Shown in pieces: positions 8,741 to 17,178 of a DNA stretch of 64,000 bases. The position numbers and the translations under genes were made by a program. Within the stretch, counting starts at the first letter, position 1, and the number at the start of each line of letters is the position of its first letter. Location of the stretch: NCBI GenBank assembly GCA_019116025.1, contig DXCM01000031.1, positions 1 through 64,000 on the forward strand, read 5' to 3'. This DNA is from Candidatus Companilactobacillus pullicola (lineage in GTDB: Bacteria; Bacillota; Bacilli; Lactobacillales; Lactobacillaceae). Below the pieces are notes generated by a model. That model was given only the letters and a program-made list of their open reading frames with translations. It made no database searches and had not been told where the DNA came from.

Positions 8741-8910
8741 GCCGTCCTCCGCAACAAGAAAATTTGGCTGGAACGCAGGGCGGCCTGGAAGCTAATAAAT
8801 TTGCACTTTGTGCAAATTCATGGATCTTCAAGCTCGGCCTTTACCTAAGCAATAAATTGCTAAGGTAAACCTCATGGCTGAGCTAATTTTCTTGTTGTTC
8901 CAGACTAAAT
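8741..8910 (+). repeat. Family A structured intergenic repeat, copy A3
   Basis: Starts GCCGTCCTCCGC and ends CCAGACTAAAT. The outer stem (CAACAAGAAAATTTGGCT type) and inner hairpin match A1. Unlike most copies it does not follow a plus-strand gene: it lies in the 413-nt gap between two minus-strand genes, followed by the terminator at 8965-9010. Confidence 0.85.
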
Positions 8911-8964
8911 AGTAATTCGATTGTTCACTTGGAATAAATATCTTAATGCTTTATTTTCCATATC

Positions 8965-9010
8965 AAAAAACGTCCGTATCACCTTATATAGGTAAACACG
9001 AACGTTTCTT
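8965..9010. terminator. Terminator downstream of the 9045-10838 gene
   Basis: AAACGT-CGT pairs with ACG-ACGTTT around a loop with ACC/GGT. On the minus strand it ends in a T run, about 35 nt after the stop at 9045. Confidence 0.65.
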
Positions 9011-9044
9011 TAGTACTCAATGATTCTTTTTTGCCACAATCCTT

Positions 9045-10838
9045 TTACTTATCATCCAATCCACTGATTGTTACTGACGATGAGATATTAACTGTATTTC
9101 CTGATACTGACCCTGAGAATTTCACATTGTCTCCGTCTCTCACAAAGATATTTTTAGAATCATTCTTACTTGAAGCATAGAAAACTTTATCGCTATTGGT
9201 CAATAAGAAAATGATATTGTCGCCATCAATAACTGCTCGTTTGACGGTTCCACTAAATGTCTTTTCAACGCTTGTATCGGACGAACTGGCTGTGGTCAGT
9301 CCGTTGGAAACTAATGCACGATATTTTGTCAAAGTGGTTTTAGCATCGTTGCCTACGGAAACGCTGCTTTGAGTTCCGTTACCATTTGCTAAAAGATAAA
9401 CATACGACATGAAGGCACCATTTGAATCTATCATTGAAACGATCCAGGTTGGTTTGCCGTCAATTCTATAAAGTAGCGGCATACTTGCTTTCCATTGGGT
9501 CTGTTTCATTCTATTTTCAGCGAGGCTCTTGGCTCTATTTGGTGTCATCGCATCTTCTTTTTCACGATAGAAATACGTTTTACCATTTCTAGCATTAACA
9601 TAAATGTAGCCTAATACTGAGGTTTGTTTCTTATTCTTACTTGTCATTGAAGCAAAATAATATACCTGACCTTTATAGGAAATCGGTGTAAATTCTTTAT
9701 TTACTCCTTCTGTTCCCACATCATCAACGGCTTCCATAACTCCGGTTCTTGAACCGCCGATTCCATGAGCATTCCACCAACCATTTCTGTCGCTGCTAAA
9801 GGATTCAACTTTGCTTGAGGCAATGCCGGGATCAAATGTTACATCTAACCATTTAGGTGCATTCTTTTGTTCAATGATTCGTGTTTTTCCCGTTTCTGCG
9901 TCAACCATACCTAACCAAGTTTTTTTATAGTTAGGCGATCTAGTGATTCCATACGTTTTGTAAAGTGTTTTTACATAGTATGGTTTACCTTTTTCATCGA
10001 TTTCTAGTTGAGCATCCCCGCCTGTCAGCACTAAGTTAGAACCTTTAATTGCTGAATAAATACGTCTGTTAACGTCATGTCCGAAATACGCTGACGGTGT
10101 ATAAGCCATATCTTTTTTTACAAATTTGGGATGAGAATTCTTTGAAGTTGCGTCGACAATAAAATATCCAGGTACTTTCTTATAGTGTACATACCTAAAG
10201 AAATCCCCTTCAAAGTCTAGTGGTGCAATGTAAACTAATTTTCCATGATAAAACTGAACTCTTAAATGATTCAAGCTATAAACGTTTGAGTTTTTTACGT
10301 TGGAAAGAGAATTTTGCAACTGACTGCTGACAGTCTTGTTCGAATTAACAACCGGAACTTCCTTCTTGCTGGAGCTGATTACCGGCATCGGTGCATCTTT
10401 TACTTGTTGCGACTGTTGGACGTTTGTTGTCTTAGCAATTGCTTTTGCAAAAGGTCCCATATTGACGATAGTACCCAGTGCAACCACAATAACTAAGGCC
10501 AAAATAATACCGAACCCTGGTTTAGCAATATATTTAAGATTTACCGTCGATCCACCATGCGCACTTCTGACACTAACCTTATTTGGACTAAAGATTAAGA
10601 ATAGTAATCCAAAGATAATTGTACATAGTAATAGATTAATAAGATTGTAAAAAATTATATTATACAAATAAGCTCCTGGTAAGAATATAAACACATATAG
10701 ATATTGGATCAAAAAAATGATTAACTGTAAGCCAACATAAAAAGCTGTATGTTTCTTATCAAAAACTATCGCTAAAATCATTGGCAAGAACGATAGTATT
10801 CCAAATTTCAGCGTCAAAATCAAAAAATCATAAAACAT
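9045..10838 (-). CDS. Large membrane-anchored protein of unknown function
   Basis: I do not recognise a named family. The 597-residue protein starts at ATG 10838, which has a very strong GGGAGGGG site; the longer 10862 reading adds eight unlikely residues. Four hydrophobic helices fall within about residues 1-130 (three near 4-80, one near 108-128). A 460-residue extracellular part follows. Its first half contains PepSY-like segments, such as WLGMVDAETGKTRIIE and YIYVNARNGKTYFYRE. The last about 70 residues (FSGTVKRAVIDGDNIIFLL onwards) look like a small beta-barrel. A role at the cell surface is inferred from topology only. The gene is monocistronic. Confidence 0.7.
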   Translation of the reverse strand: MFYDFLILTLKFGILSFLPMILAIVFDKKHTAFYVGLQLIIFLIQYLYVFIFLPGAYLYNIIFYNLINLLLCTIIFGLLFLIFSPNKVSVRSAHGGSTVNLKYIAKPGFGIILALVIVVALGTIVNMGPFAKAIAKTTNVQQSQQVKDAPMPVISSSKKEVPVVNSNKTVSSQLQNSLSNVKNSNVYSLNHLRVQFYHGKLVYIAPLDFEGDFFRYVHYKKVPGYFIVDATSKNSHPKFVKKDMAYTPSAYFGHDVNRRIYSAIKGSNLVLTGGDAQLEIDEKGKPYYVKTLYKTYGITRSPNYKKTWLGMVDAETGKTRIIEQKNAPKWLDVTFDPGIASSKVESFSSDRNGWWNAHGIGGSRTGVMEAVDDVGTEGVNKEFTPISYKGQVYYFASMTSKNKKQTSVLGYIYVNARNGKTYFYREKEDAMTPNRAKSLAENRMKQTQWKASMPLLYRIDGKPTWIVSMIDSNGAFMSYVYLLANGNGTQSSVSVGNDAKTTLTKYRALVSNGLTTASSSDTSVEKTFSGTVKRAVIDGDNIIFLLTNSDKVFYASSKNDSKNIFVRDGDNVKFSGSVSGNTVNISSSVTISGLDDK

Positions 10839-10900
10839 AATAATCCCCTCCCTAGTAGTCATAGAATATCATATTTTGATTTGGGACCATATCGGATTGT

Positions 10901-10963
10901 AAAAAAATAACAGCCCCATTAGAAATTCAAGACATGCTTGAATCTCTTAATAGAGGCTGTTTT
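10901..10963. terminator. Bidirectional terminator, loop family C (C2)
   Basis: AACAGCC pairs with GGCTGTT around a loop that on the minus strand begins TCTATTAAGAGATTCAAG, nearly the same loop as at 19146-19214. It precedes the promoter region of the 9045-10838 gene and follows the amino-acid permease gene. Confidence 0.7.
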
Positions 10964-10978
10964 CATTTAGTATTTGGA

Positions 10979-11000
10979 TTTAGTCTGGAGCAAGAATTTA
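10979..11000 (-). repeat. Remnant of a family A repeat
   Basis: TTTAGTCTGGAGCAAGAATTT matches the inverted 3' end of family A (TTTAGTCCGGAGCAAAAATT in A2). It lies directly after the stop of the permease gene at 11003, the position where intact A copies occur. The rest of the repeat is missing. Confidence 0.55.
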
Positions 11001-11002
11001 AA

Positions 11003-12631
11003 TCACTCAAGACTTTCCTTCAAATTATATTCACGTCTACCAAAAGCAACGGTCATAATAATGCCAATCGCTGTCAATAAGACGATATAACCAACGTTTC
11101 TACTGAAGTTGGTATCTCCAAGATACAAGTCTCCCAAGAGAGTTCCTAAAACTGTGACCCAAATACCAATTCTTTGAGTTCTAGTAAAGGCTGTTCCGGT
11201 TTGACTTCTCTTTTCACGCTTAGTTATGTATGGCAATACAAAACCTAAGCCAATCAATACAAAGATAGCAACAAAATTAATAACTAATTCATACCACCAC
11301 ATTGATGATCCGAAAGCAACGTCTTGTGGACCTACAGCAGCGATTGTAGCTACTCCTGTCAATCCTAGGCACCACCAGCCAACGATCAATGACATGGTTT
11401 TATTCTTAATATAAACATATCCTGACGAATAGATATCATTCCTCATTCTAACTTTGATGAAGGACCAGAAGATCCAACAAGTGACTCCTGGTGAAATGAT
11501 TCCGTTCAGATTTAATAACCAATTGAAAATATCTTTCATGTTTGGTAACAAGATGCCTAAGAACATGATAAAAGCACTCAAACCAACTGTTAGTAGGTAA
11601 CCATTAATAGGCAATCCAGCTGAGTTAGTTTTTCTCAAGAATTCTGGCATGTATTTATTACCAGTGTCAGAAATCAACATTCTAGTCATCGCATTCAATA
11701 GGACTGCCAATAAGGCTGCTAGGTAGAAAATTTCGGTGAAGGCAAATAAGTACATTAACGTATTACCCATATGAAATTTATTTCCTAGAGCTTGGAAGGC
11801 ATAATATGATCCATTGATCTTCAAGTCGTCTGGTAGATGATAAGCGTTAAAGAACACTCCCAAAGAGAATGATCCAAAGATTGTCAAAAAGCCAGTCATT
11901 ACTGACAGCATAATCATAGCCTTAGGAAAATCTTTATTAGGATTACGCATCTTTGTAACGAATGGCGCAATTCTTTCGGCTCCATTAATAGCAAAGATCA
12001 AGAATCCTAGAGTCGTTAGATAATGTAGATTGAACGATGGCACAATTGTATGGAATGTTAATGGTTTAGTCGCAATGTGGCCTCCCATCATTAAAGCAGT
12101 AACGGTCATTATTACGAATAAAACAGTCATACCGAACATGGCAATTCCGCCAATTGTACTCAGTACTTCCAACGAACGTTCAAATCTTGATTGAATGATA
12201 ATGAAGAAAATAAAAATCAATAATGTAAATAGTGCAAAATGACTGTTCGACATCTGTGTCTGCATTCTATCACTACCGTTAACGACCCAGCCCATAGCTA
12301 CAGCAATCGTATTAGCTGTATCAACGACATAAGGAATCGAAGCGGCCCAATACGTCCAGGCTGCAAAATATCCTAAAAATTCTCCACTAGTCTCTCTGAC
12401 CCACGATGTTAATCCACCACCGTCATCATCAAAGGTCGAACCCAGCTGGCCTACCATCAATGAATATGGAATAACATACAGTAGAATCATAATGATCCAG
12501 GACGTAATTACGCCCATCCCTTGATTTTGGAAATTGTAGGTTAGATCGTCGAATCCAACCACAGTTACAAAATCCATTAAAGCTAGCACTGGCCAGCTGA
12601 TATACTTCTTCTTTGTTCCCAAATCTGTCAT
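11003..12631 (-). CDS. APC superfamily amino-acid permease
   Basis: The 542-residue protein has about 12-14 hydrophobic helices and APC-family features, including FVTVVGFDDLTYNFQNQGMG in TM1 and GGGLTSWVRETSGEFLGYF near TM2-TM3. Closest by eye are YjeM/glutamate-GABA-type permeases. ATG 12631 is preceded by GAGGAAAACGCC. A paralog with very similar sequence is encoded at 14766-16388 on the same strand, with an ABC exporter inserted between them on the other strand. The upstream 322-nt gap contains a cre-like site and a perfect dyad, pointing to regulated transcription. Substrate is not determinable. Confidence 0.88.
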   Translation of the reverse strand: MTDLGTKKKYISWPVLALMDFVTVVGFDDLTYNFQNQGMGVITSWIIMILLYVIPYSLMVGQLGSTFDDDGGGLTSWVRETSGEFLGYFAAWTYWAASIPYVVDTANTIAVAMGWVVNGSDRMQTQMSNSHFALFTLLIFIFFIIIQSRFERSLEVLSTIGGIAMFGMTVLFVIMTVTALMMGGHIATKPLTFHTIVPSFNLHYLTTLGFLIFAINGAERIAPFVTKMRNPNKDFPKAMIMLSVMTGFLTIFGSFSLGVFFNAYHLPDDLKINGSYYAFQALGNKFHMGNTLMYLFAFTEIFYLAALLAVLLNAMTRMLISDTGNKYMPEFLRKTNSAGLPINGYLLTVGLSAFIMFLGILLPNMKDIFNWLLNLNGIISPGVTCWIFWSFIKVRMRNDIYSSGYVYIKNKTMSLIVGWWCLGLTGVATIAAVGPQDVAFGSSMWWYELVINFVAIFVLIGLGFVLPYITKREKRSQTGTAFTRTQRIGIWVTVLGTLLGDLYLGDTNFSRNVGYIVLLTAIGIIMTVAFGRREYNLKESLE

Positions 12632-12749
12632 GGCGTTTTCCTCAGTGAAAATAAATCATACTTTCTTAATTTACTCACCAAACGGCTACTTAAAATATAC
12701 AATATTTTTTGCGAAATAAATTAAAAAATGATTCAAAAATATAAAAAAA

Positions 12750-12763
12750 TTTAAGCGCTTACT
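12750..12763. promoter_or_regulatory. Putative CcpA-binding cre site
   Basis: TTTAAGCGCTTACT matches the cre consensus WGWAARCGYTWWCW at 13 of 14 positions. It lies about 120 nt upstream of the permease start at 12631, so carbon catabolite control of that gene is possible. Confidence 0.45.
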
Positions 12764-12777
12764 TCCCCGACATGACC

Positions 12778-12794
12778 GCAACAGTAACTGTTGC
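12778..12794. promoter_or_regulatory. Perfect 8-bp inverted repeat, likely operator
   Basis: GCAACAGTAACTGTTGC has 8-bp perfect arms around one central base. It sits in the 322-nt divergent gap between the permease (12631) and ABC exporter (12954) genes. The rest of the gap is AT-rich with no recognisable gene. Confidence 0.45.
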
Positions 12795-12953
12795 CTATTT
12801 TGTGTACAATTTGGAAAGTTAGCAACTCGAAATATTCTACCATAAAAGCCATCAGCTGGATATACAAAATTTTCCCCAATCAAAAACATTTCCTTCAACA
12901 GTCATTAGAGTATTATCAATGTAATTAAAGATGTTTAATTTGGGAGAAAAATT

Positions 12954-14558
12954 ATGATCAAAGATCTCATCAATCGACATAAACTACTAACCTTATTGAC
13001 TTTAATTTTGGCAGTTGCTACAAGCGCCTTAACAACCTTCGCCAATCTAATTCTGATTTATGCCATCAATGCCATTACTGATAAAAAACTTAGTTTGTTT
13101 ATTCTACTGATTTTAGGGATGCTGGTATCTTATTTAGTTTGTTCGATTGCTGGTTATTTCTCCAATGTGTTGGAAGAAAAGCTGATTCAAAATGAAAACC
13201 ATCACATTAGAAAAATTTATATTCAAAAGCAGGAACGGCTAGCCATGAATGGCACTATCAATCCTGATAAATCCATCAACCTTCTAACTAACGATATTTT
13301 ATTGTTCGACCAACAATACCTAAAAGGTTTCTTCAAACTGTTTAACTGTGTTTTCAGTGTTGTCTTTTCATCTGTTGCTCTAATCACTTTACACTGGTCC
13401 CTCTTTTTACTGTCAGTCATAATGACGGTTGCTTTAATGTTATTACCTAAATTGATGGGGCAGAGACTTCAACGAACCACTAAAAATATTTCTAACAACA
13501 ACGACCAATTGTTACACACTCTAAATGATTGGTTCAAAGGTTATCAAGATTTATTTTGGAATAAGGCATTAACCCAGATATGGAATCAAACACGTCCCGC
13601 TTTTAATAATTTGGAGAATTCCTACATCGAACAAAAAAAGGCTCAACAAAATGTTTCCCAATTTGAAGCCTACATCAATGTGGCCTCTCAAGCTGCGGTG
13701 ATAGCCCTAGCCGGTATTTTGGCTATTAAAAATATTGTTTCACTTGGTGTCGTTGTTAGTGCTGGTAACTTTGCCTTTCAAATGTTTGGCGCTGTTTCCG
13801 TCGCCACTGACAGTATTATCATGTTACAGTCGGGAACTTCCCTACGTGATAAAATTGTCACCGCAATTAAGCCAACCGATAAAAAAGATATTAACGTCGA
13901 TCAATTGGAATTAAATAACTTCAAATCCATTGAGGCTAAAAATTTATCATATAAATATCAAAATGGTGAATCTATTCATTATCCCGATTTCTCGGTTAAT
14001 ATTGGCGATAAAGTTTTAATTACCGGCCCTAGTGGTAGTGGTAAAACTACTCTTATCAATCTTCTAACTGGTCATCTTTCCAATTATCAAGGCTCTTTAA
14101 AACTCAATAATCACGACTACACAGATTTTTCAAAAAATGCCTTCCTCAATATCATCGGATTGCAACCGCAACACTATCACATTTTTAACGACACGATTCT
14201 CAACAATATCACCTTGCACAATCCAGATTTCAGCAAGGATCAAGCAATAACTGCTATTAAATCAGCCCAACTAGATCAAAAGGTAAATTCTTTAACTCAA
14301 GGTTTAGATACAATAATCGGTAATGATAGTGACGTTCTCTCTGGTGGTGAACTCCAAAGGGTCTCTCTAGCTCGATTTTTTATCCGTCAACAGCCGATTC
14401 TAATTGTCGATGAAGGTACCTCAGCCTTGGACAAAAAGAATGCGGAACAAGTTATGAACATTTTGACCAGCAACACTAAACTGACCTTATTTGTAATAAC
14501 TCACAGCATTGATCAAACTGTTCTAAAAAAATTTAATAAACATATTGAATTAATCTAA
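12954..14558 (+). CDS. ABC half-transporter, exporter type (fused TMD-NBD)
   Basis: The 534-residue protein has a six-helix exporter membrane domain (about 1-300) followed by an ATPase domain. The ATPase carries Walker A GPSGSGKTT, Q-loop GLQPQHYHIFNDTILNNI, signature LSGGELQRVSLARF, Walker B ILIVDEGTSALD and the H-loop ITHS. Its length is short for a half-exporter (usually 570-600). ATG 12954 has GGGAGA upstream. It functions as a homodimer or with a partner not seen here. It is placed divergently from one amino-acid permease and convergently to the other. Substrate is unknown. Confidence 0.88.
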   Translation: MIKDLINRHKLLTLLTLILAVATSALTTFANLILIYAINAITDKKLSLFILLILGMLVSYLVCSIAGYFSNVLEEKLIQNENHHIRKIYIQKQERLAMNGTINPDKSINLLTNDILLFDQQYLKGFFKLFNCVFSVVFSSVALITLHWSLFLLSVIMTVALMLLPKLMGQRLQRTTKNISNNNDQLLHTLNDWFKGYQDLFWNKALTQIWNQTRPAFNNLENSYIEQKKAQQNVSQFEAYINVASQAAVIALAGILAIKNIVSLGVVVSAGNFAFQMFGAVSVATDSIIMLQSGTSLRDKIVTAIKPTDKKDINVDQLELNNFKSIEAKNLSYKYQNGESIHYPDFSVNIGDKVLITGPSGSGKTTLINLLTGHLSNYQGSLKLNNHDYTDFSKNAFLNIIGLQPQHYHIFNDTILNNITLHNPDFSKDQAITAIKSAQLDQKVNSLTQGLDTIIGNDSDVLSGGELQRVSLARFFIRQQPILIVDEGTSALDKKNAEQVMNILTSNTKLTLFVITHSIDQTVLKKFNKHIELI

Positions 14559-14577
14559 TATCATTTATTCAAAAATG

Positions 14578-14639
14578 AAAAACGGCTTCTGGTTAGAAAC
14601 GTATAAATACGTTTATCTAAACAGAAACCGTTTATTTTT
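14578..14639 (+). terminator. Intrinsic terminator of the ABC exporter gene
   Basis: AAACGGCTTCTG pairs with CAGAAACCGTTT, with an inner stem AAACGTAT/ATACGTTT, and is followed by TATTTTT. Confidence 0.75.
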
Positions 14640-14681
14640 ATCTTAAAAATTTAGAAAGAAGATAATAAGTAGAAATGTTTA

Positions 14682-14710
14682 CTAGTCTGGAGTAAAAATT
14701 GAAAATGCGG
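14682..14710 (-). repeat. Remnant of a family A repeat
   Basis: CTAGTCTGGAGTAAAAATTG followed by AAAATGCGG matches the inverted 3' end and outer arm of A2. The remainder, up to the permease stop at 14766, has lost the hairpins. Confidence 0.6.
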
Positions 14711-14765
14711 AAGGCGGAATTTTAAATCCATTTTTCCTCTAACCAAACTTAATCCGTAATCCTTA

Positions 14766-16388
14766 TTATGATTCTTTCAGATTATATTCTTTCCAACCGA
14801 ATGCAATAACCAGAGCAATTCCGATTATACTGATAAGCACGATTGAAACGATATTATGTTCGTAATTAGAACCACCTAGAGCCAAGTCACCAACGATTGT
14901 TAGGAACAAAGCTGCTAGGATTCCTGTCCATTGTAGACGTGTAAAGGCCGAACCAGTTGTACTTCTACCCTCACGACGTGTTACGTATGGCAAGACGACA
15001 CCTAAACCGATCAAGACGATAATAGCAACGAAGTTAATTACTAATTCGTACCACCATGTTGGTGAGGCAAACTTAACATCTTGAGGTCCGATACCAAAGA
15101 TCGTAGCTACGGCTGTGATGATCAAGCACCACCAACCAACAGCTAGAGCTAATTTATCATTTTTAATATAGACATAGTCTGAAGGGAATTTTTGACTGTC
15201 TTGTCTGATCTTGATGAAAGCAAAGAAGATCCAGCAAGTAACACCTGGTGAAATAATTCCGTTCAAGTTTAATAGCCAGTTGAAGATATCATTCATACTT
15301 GGTAAGAAAATACCTAGTAACATAATGAAAGCACTCAAACCACAAGTTAGTAAGTAACCATTAACTGGTAGACCGTTGGAATTAGTTTTACGTAAGACCT
15401 TAGGCATGTACTTAGCACCCGTGTCAGAAATCAACATTCTTGTCATAGCGTCCAATAGAACGGCTAACAAGGCTGCTAGGTAGAATACTTCGGTCCAAGC
15501 AAAGATGTACATCAAAGTATTACCCATGTGATATTGTTTACCCAATGCTTGGAAGGCGTAGTAAGAACCGTTCATCTTCAAGTCATTTGGCAAGTTAAAT
15601 CCATCAAAGAACACACCCAATGAGAATGAACCAAAGATAGTCAAGAAGGCCGTCATAACGGCTAACATGATCATAGCTTTAGGGAATTCACGCTTAGGAT
15701 GACGCATCTTTGTAACGAAAGGTGCAATAAGTTCCGCACCATTAACCGCATAAATCAACAAACCAATAGTTGTTAGATAATGCAAATCGAGCTTAGGTAC
15801 GATTGTATGCAGATTCATTGGTTGTGTTGCAATATGACCACCAGCAGCAAGTCCGGCAAAAGTCATTAACACAAACAATACAGTCATTCCAAACATGGCG
15901 ATACCACCAATAGTACTCAAAACTTCGAGTGAGCGTTTGAAACGAGATTGTACAAAAATAAAGACAATAAAAGTTACTAATGTCCAAAATGCGAACCAGC
16001 CGTTTGACATTTGGCTTTGCATCTTGGCATTACCGTTGTAGGCCCATCCGAGTCCAACAACGATTGAATTAGCAGTATCAACAACATAAGGAATTGAAGC
16101 TGCCCAGTAAGTCCACGCAGTAAAGTAACCTAGAAATTCGCCACTTGTACCACGAACCCATGAAGTAAGTCCCCCACCTTCATGATTGAAAACTGATCCC
16201 AATTGACCAACCATTAATGAATATGGAATAACATATAGAAATAGCATGATAACCCAAGAAGTGATAACACCCATACCTTGGTTTTGGAAGTTATAAGTTA
16301 AGTCATCAAAACCGATTACGGTAACGAAATCCATTAAGGCAAGAATAGGCCAGCTTATATAGTTCTTTTTTGGTTCTAAATCTTCCAT
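14766..16388 (-). CDS. APC superfamily amino-acid permease (paralog of 11003-12631)
   Basis: The 540-residue protein is colinear with the other permease and identical over long runs (for example PYSLMVGQLGS, ASIPYVVDTAN and NGIISPGVTCWIF), so the two arose by duplication. It has the same 12-14 helices and APC signatures. ATG 16388 follows AGGAGCTTATT. The upstream gap shows a 14-bp direct repeat at 16403-16416 and 16447-16460. The pair may differ in substrate or in regulation; sequence alone does not tell. Confidence 0.88.
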   Translation of the reverse strand: MEDLEPKKNYISWPILALMDFVTVIGFDDLTYNFQNQGMGVITSWVIMLFLYVIPYSLMVGQLGSVFNHEGGGLTSWVRGTSGEFLGYFTAWTYWAASIPYVVDTANSIVVGLGWAYNGNAKMQSQMSNGWFAFWTLVTFIVFIFVQSRFKRSLEVLSTIGGIAMFGMTVLFVLMTFAGLAAGGHIATQPMNLHTIVPKLDLHYLTTIGLLIYAVNGAELIAPFVTKMRHPKREFPKAMIMLAVMTAFLTIFGSFSLGVFFDGFNLPNDLKMNGSYYAFQALGKQYHMGNTLMYIFAWTEVFYLAALLAVLLDAMTRMLISDTGAKYMPKVLRKTNSNGLPVNGYLLTCGLSAFIMLLGIFLPSMNDIFNWLLNLNGIISPGVTCWIFFAFIKIRQDSQKFPSDYVYIKNDKLALAVGWWCLIITAVATIFGIGPQDVKFASPTWWYELVINFVAIIVLIGLGVVLPYVTRREGRSTTGSAFTRLQWTGILAALFLTIVGDLALGGSNYEHNIVSIVLISIIGIALVIAFGWKEYNLKES

Positions 16389-16402
16389 AATAAGCTCCTA
16401 TA

Positions 16403-16460
16403 AATTTATATACATATTAAGCACAATTTTATATTTTACACTTTTCAATTTATATACATA
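16403..16460. promoter_or_regulatory. 14-bp direct repeat upstream of the permease gene
   Basis: AATTTATATACATA occurs at 16403-16416 and again at 16447-16460, 44 nt apart. This spans the promoter of the permease gene, close to the end of the TetR gene at 16496. Either a regulator site pair or a chance AT-rich repeat. Confidence 0.35.
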
Positions 16461-16495
16461 GAGCCTAAAAACGTTTTCTTTAATTAAATTATTTA

Positions 16496-17050
16496 TTATT
16501 TATCAATTTCAATCGTCGACATTAATAATTTATCTGCCAAATTCGACAACTGAGTGATATCAAAATCTTTTTTACGCATCGCCGTGTGCAATACTCCTAC
16601 CATTCCCCAACAGCAGTAATTCAAAATATATTCGGCTTCCTCTTGATTTGAAAAAGGAATTATTTGTTCACCATTGGTAACTGTCAACTGAATCAATTTT
16701 TGCATCAATTCTGAATCAGGGTTGCGGCATAAGACACCAATCATTTTCTGATTGTCTTCAATGTAAGACATGACGACCTTAAAGAATTTAGGCCCTATAT
16801 CACGCTCTTCATTGGGAGGTTCAAAATCCTTCAGTATTTCACCAAATCGGTTCATGACAAAATCTTCGGTCTTGTGGAGTAGATCGTAAATATCTTCATA
16901 GTGAAGATAAAAAGTACGACGATTAATATCAGCCTTGTCTGTGAGTTTTTGAATCGTTATTTCTTCAATTGGCATGACTGACATCAAATCAATAAAATTA
17001 TCACGGATCGATTTCTGTGTTCGTCTAGTTCGACGATCATTTTCGTTCAA
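16496..17050 (-). CDS. TetR family regulator of the adjacent ABC cassette
   Basis: The 184-residue protein has a TetR-type helix-turn-helix (EEITIQKLTDKADINRRTFY with LHYEDIYDLL) and a TetR_C_8-like C-terminal domain. I choose the TTG at 17050 because AAAGGAGG lies 7 nt before it. The TTG at 17074 would place that ribosome site inside the coding region. It is divergent from an FtsX-permease/ATPase pair, with three dyads in the gap. Gene content (TetR, permease about 350 aa, ATPase about 220 aa) resembles Lactococcus hrtRBA for heme efflux. The regulator's ligand is therefore tentatively heme. Confidence 0.8.
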   Translation of the reverse strand: MNENDRRTRRTQKSIRDNFIDLMSVMPIEEITIQKLTDKADINRRTFYLHYEDIYDLLHKTEDFVMNRFGEILKDFEPPNEERDIGPKFFKVVMSYIEDNQKMIGVLCRNPDSELMQKLIQLTVTNGEQIIPFSNQEEAEYILNYCCWGMVGVLHTAMRKKDFDITQLSNLADKLLMSTIEIDK

Positions 17051-17083
17051 TTTGTCCCCTCCTTTACTGCACAACTTTGTTGT

Positions 17084-17150
17084 TTTCGTGTATTAAGACA
17101 CGAAATTAATAACTTTGTTTATTGTTCACAAAGCATCTTCTTAATATTAT
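17084..17150. promoter_or_regulatory. Promoter and operators of the HrtBA-like operon
   Basis: A perfect 8-bp dyad TTTCGTGT/ACACGAAA spans 17084-17105. A second dyad CTTTGT/ACAAAG spans 17113-17133. It overlaps the -35 box of a good promoter: TTGTTC at 17122-17127, 17-nt spacer, TATTAT at 17145-17150. The layout suits repression by the divergent TetR protein. Confidence 0.6.
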
Positions 17151-17178
17151 ATAGCCATTAGTCAAGGAGGTACATATC

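Noticed and set aside
12686..12898. 70-residue minus-strand ORF in the permease/ABC gap
   Set aside because: Overlaps the cre-like site and the palindrome, and its composition is that of AT-rich noncoding DNA; a real peptide cannot be fully excluded.
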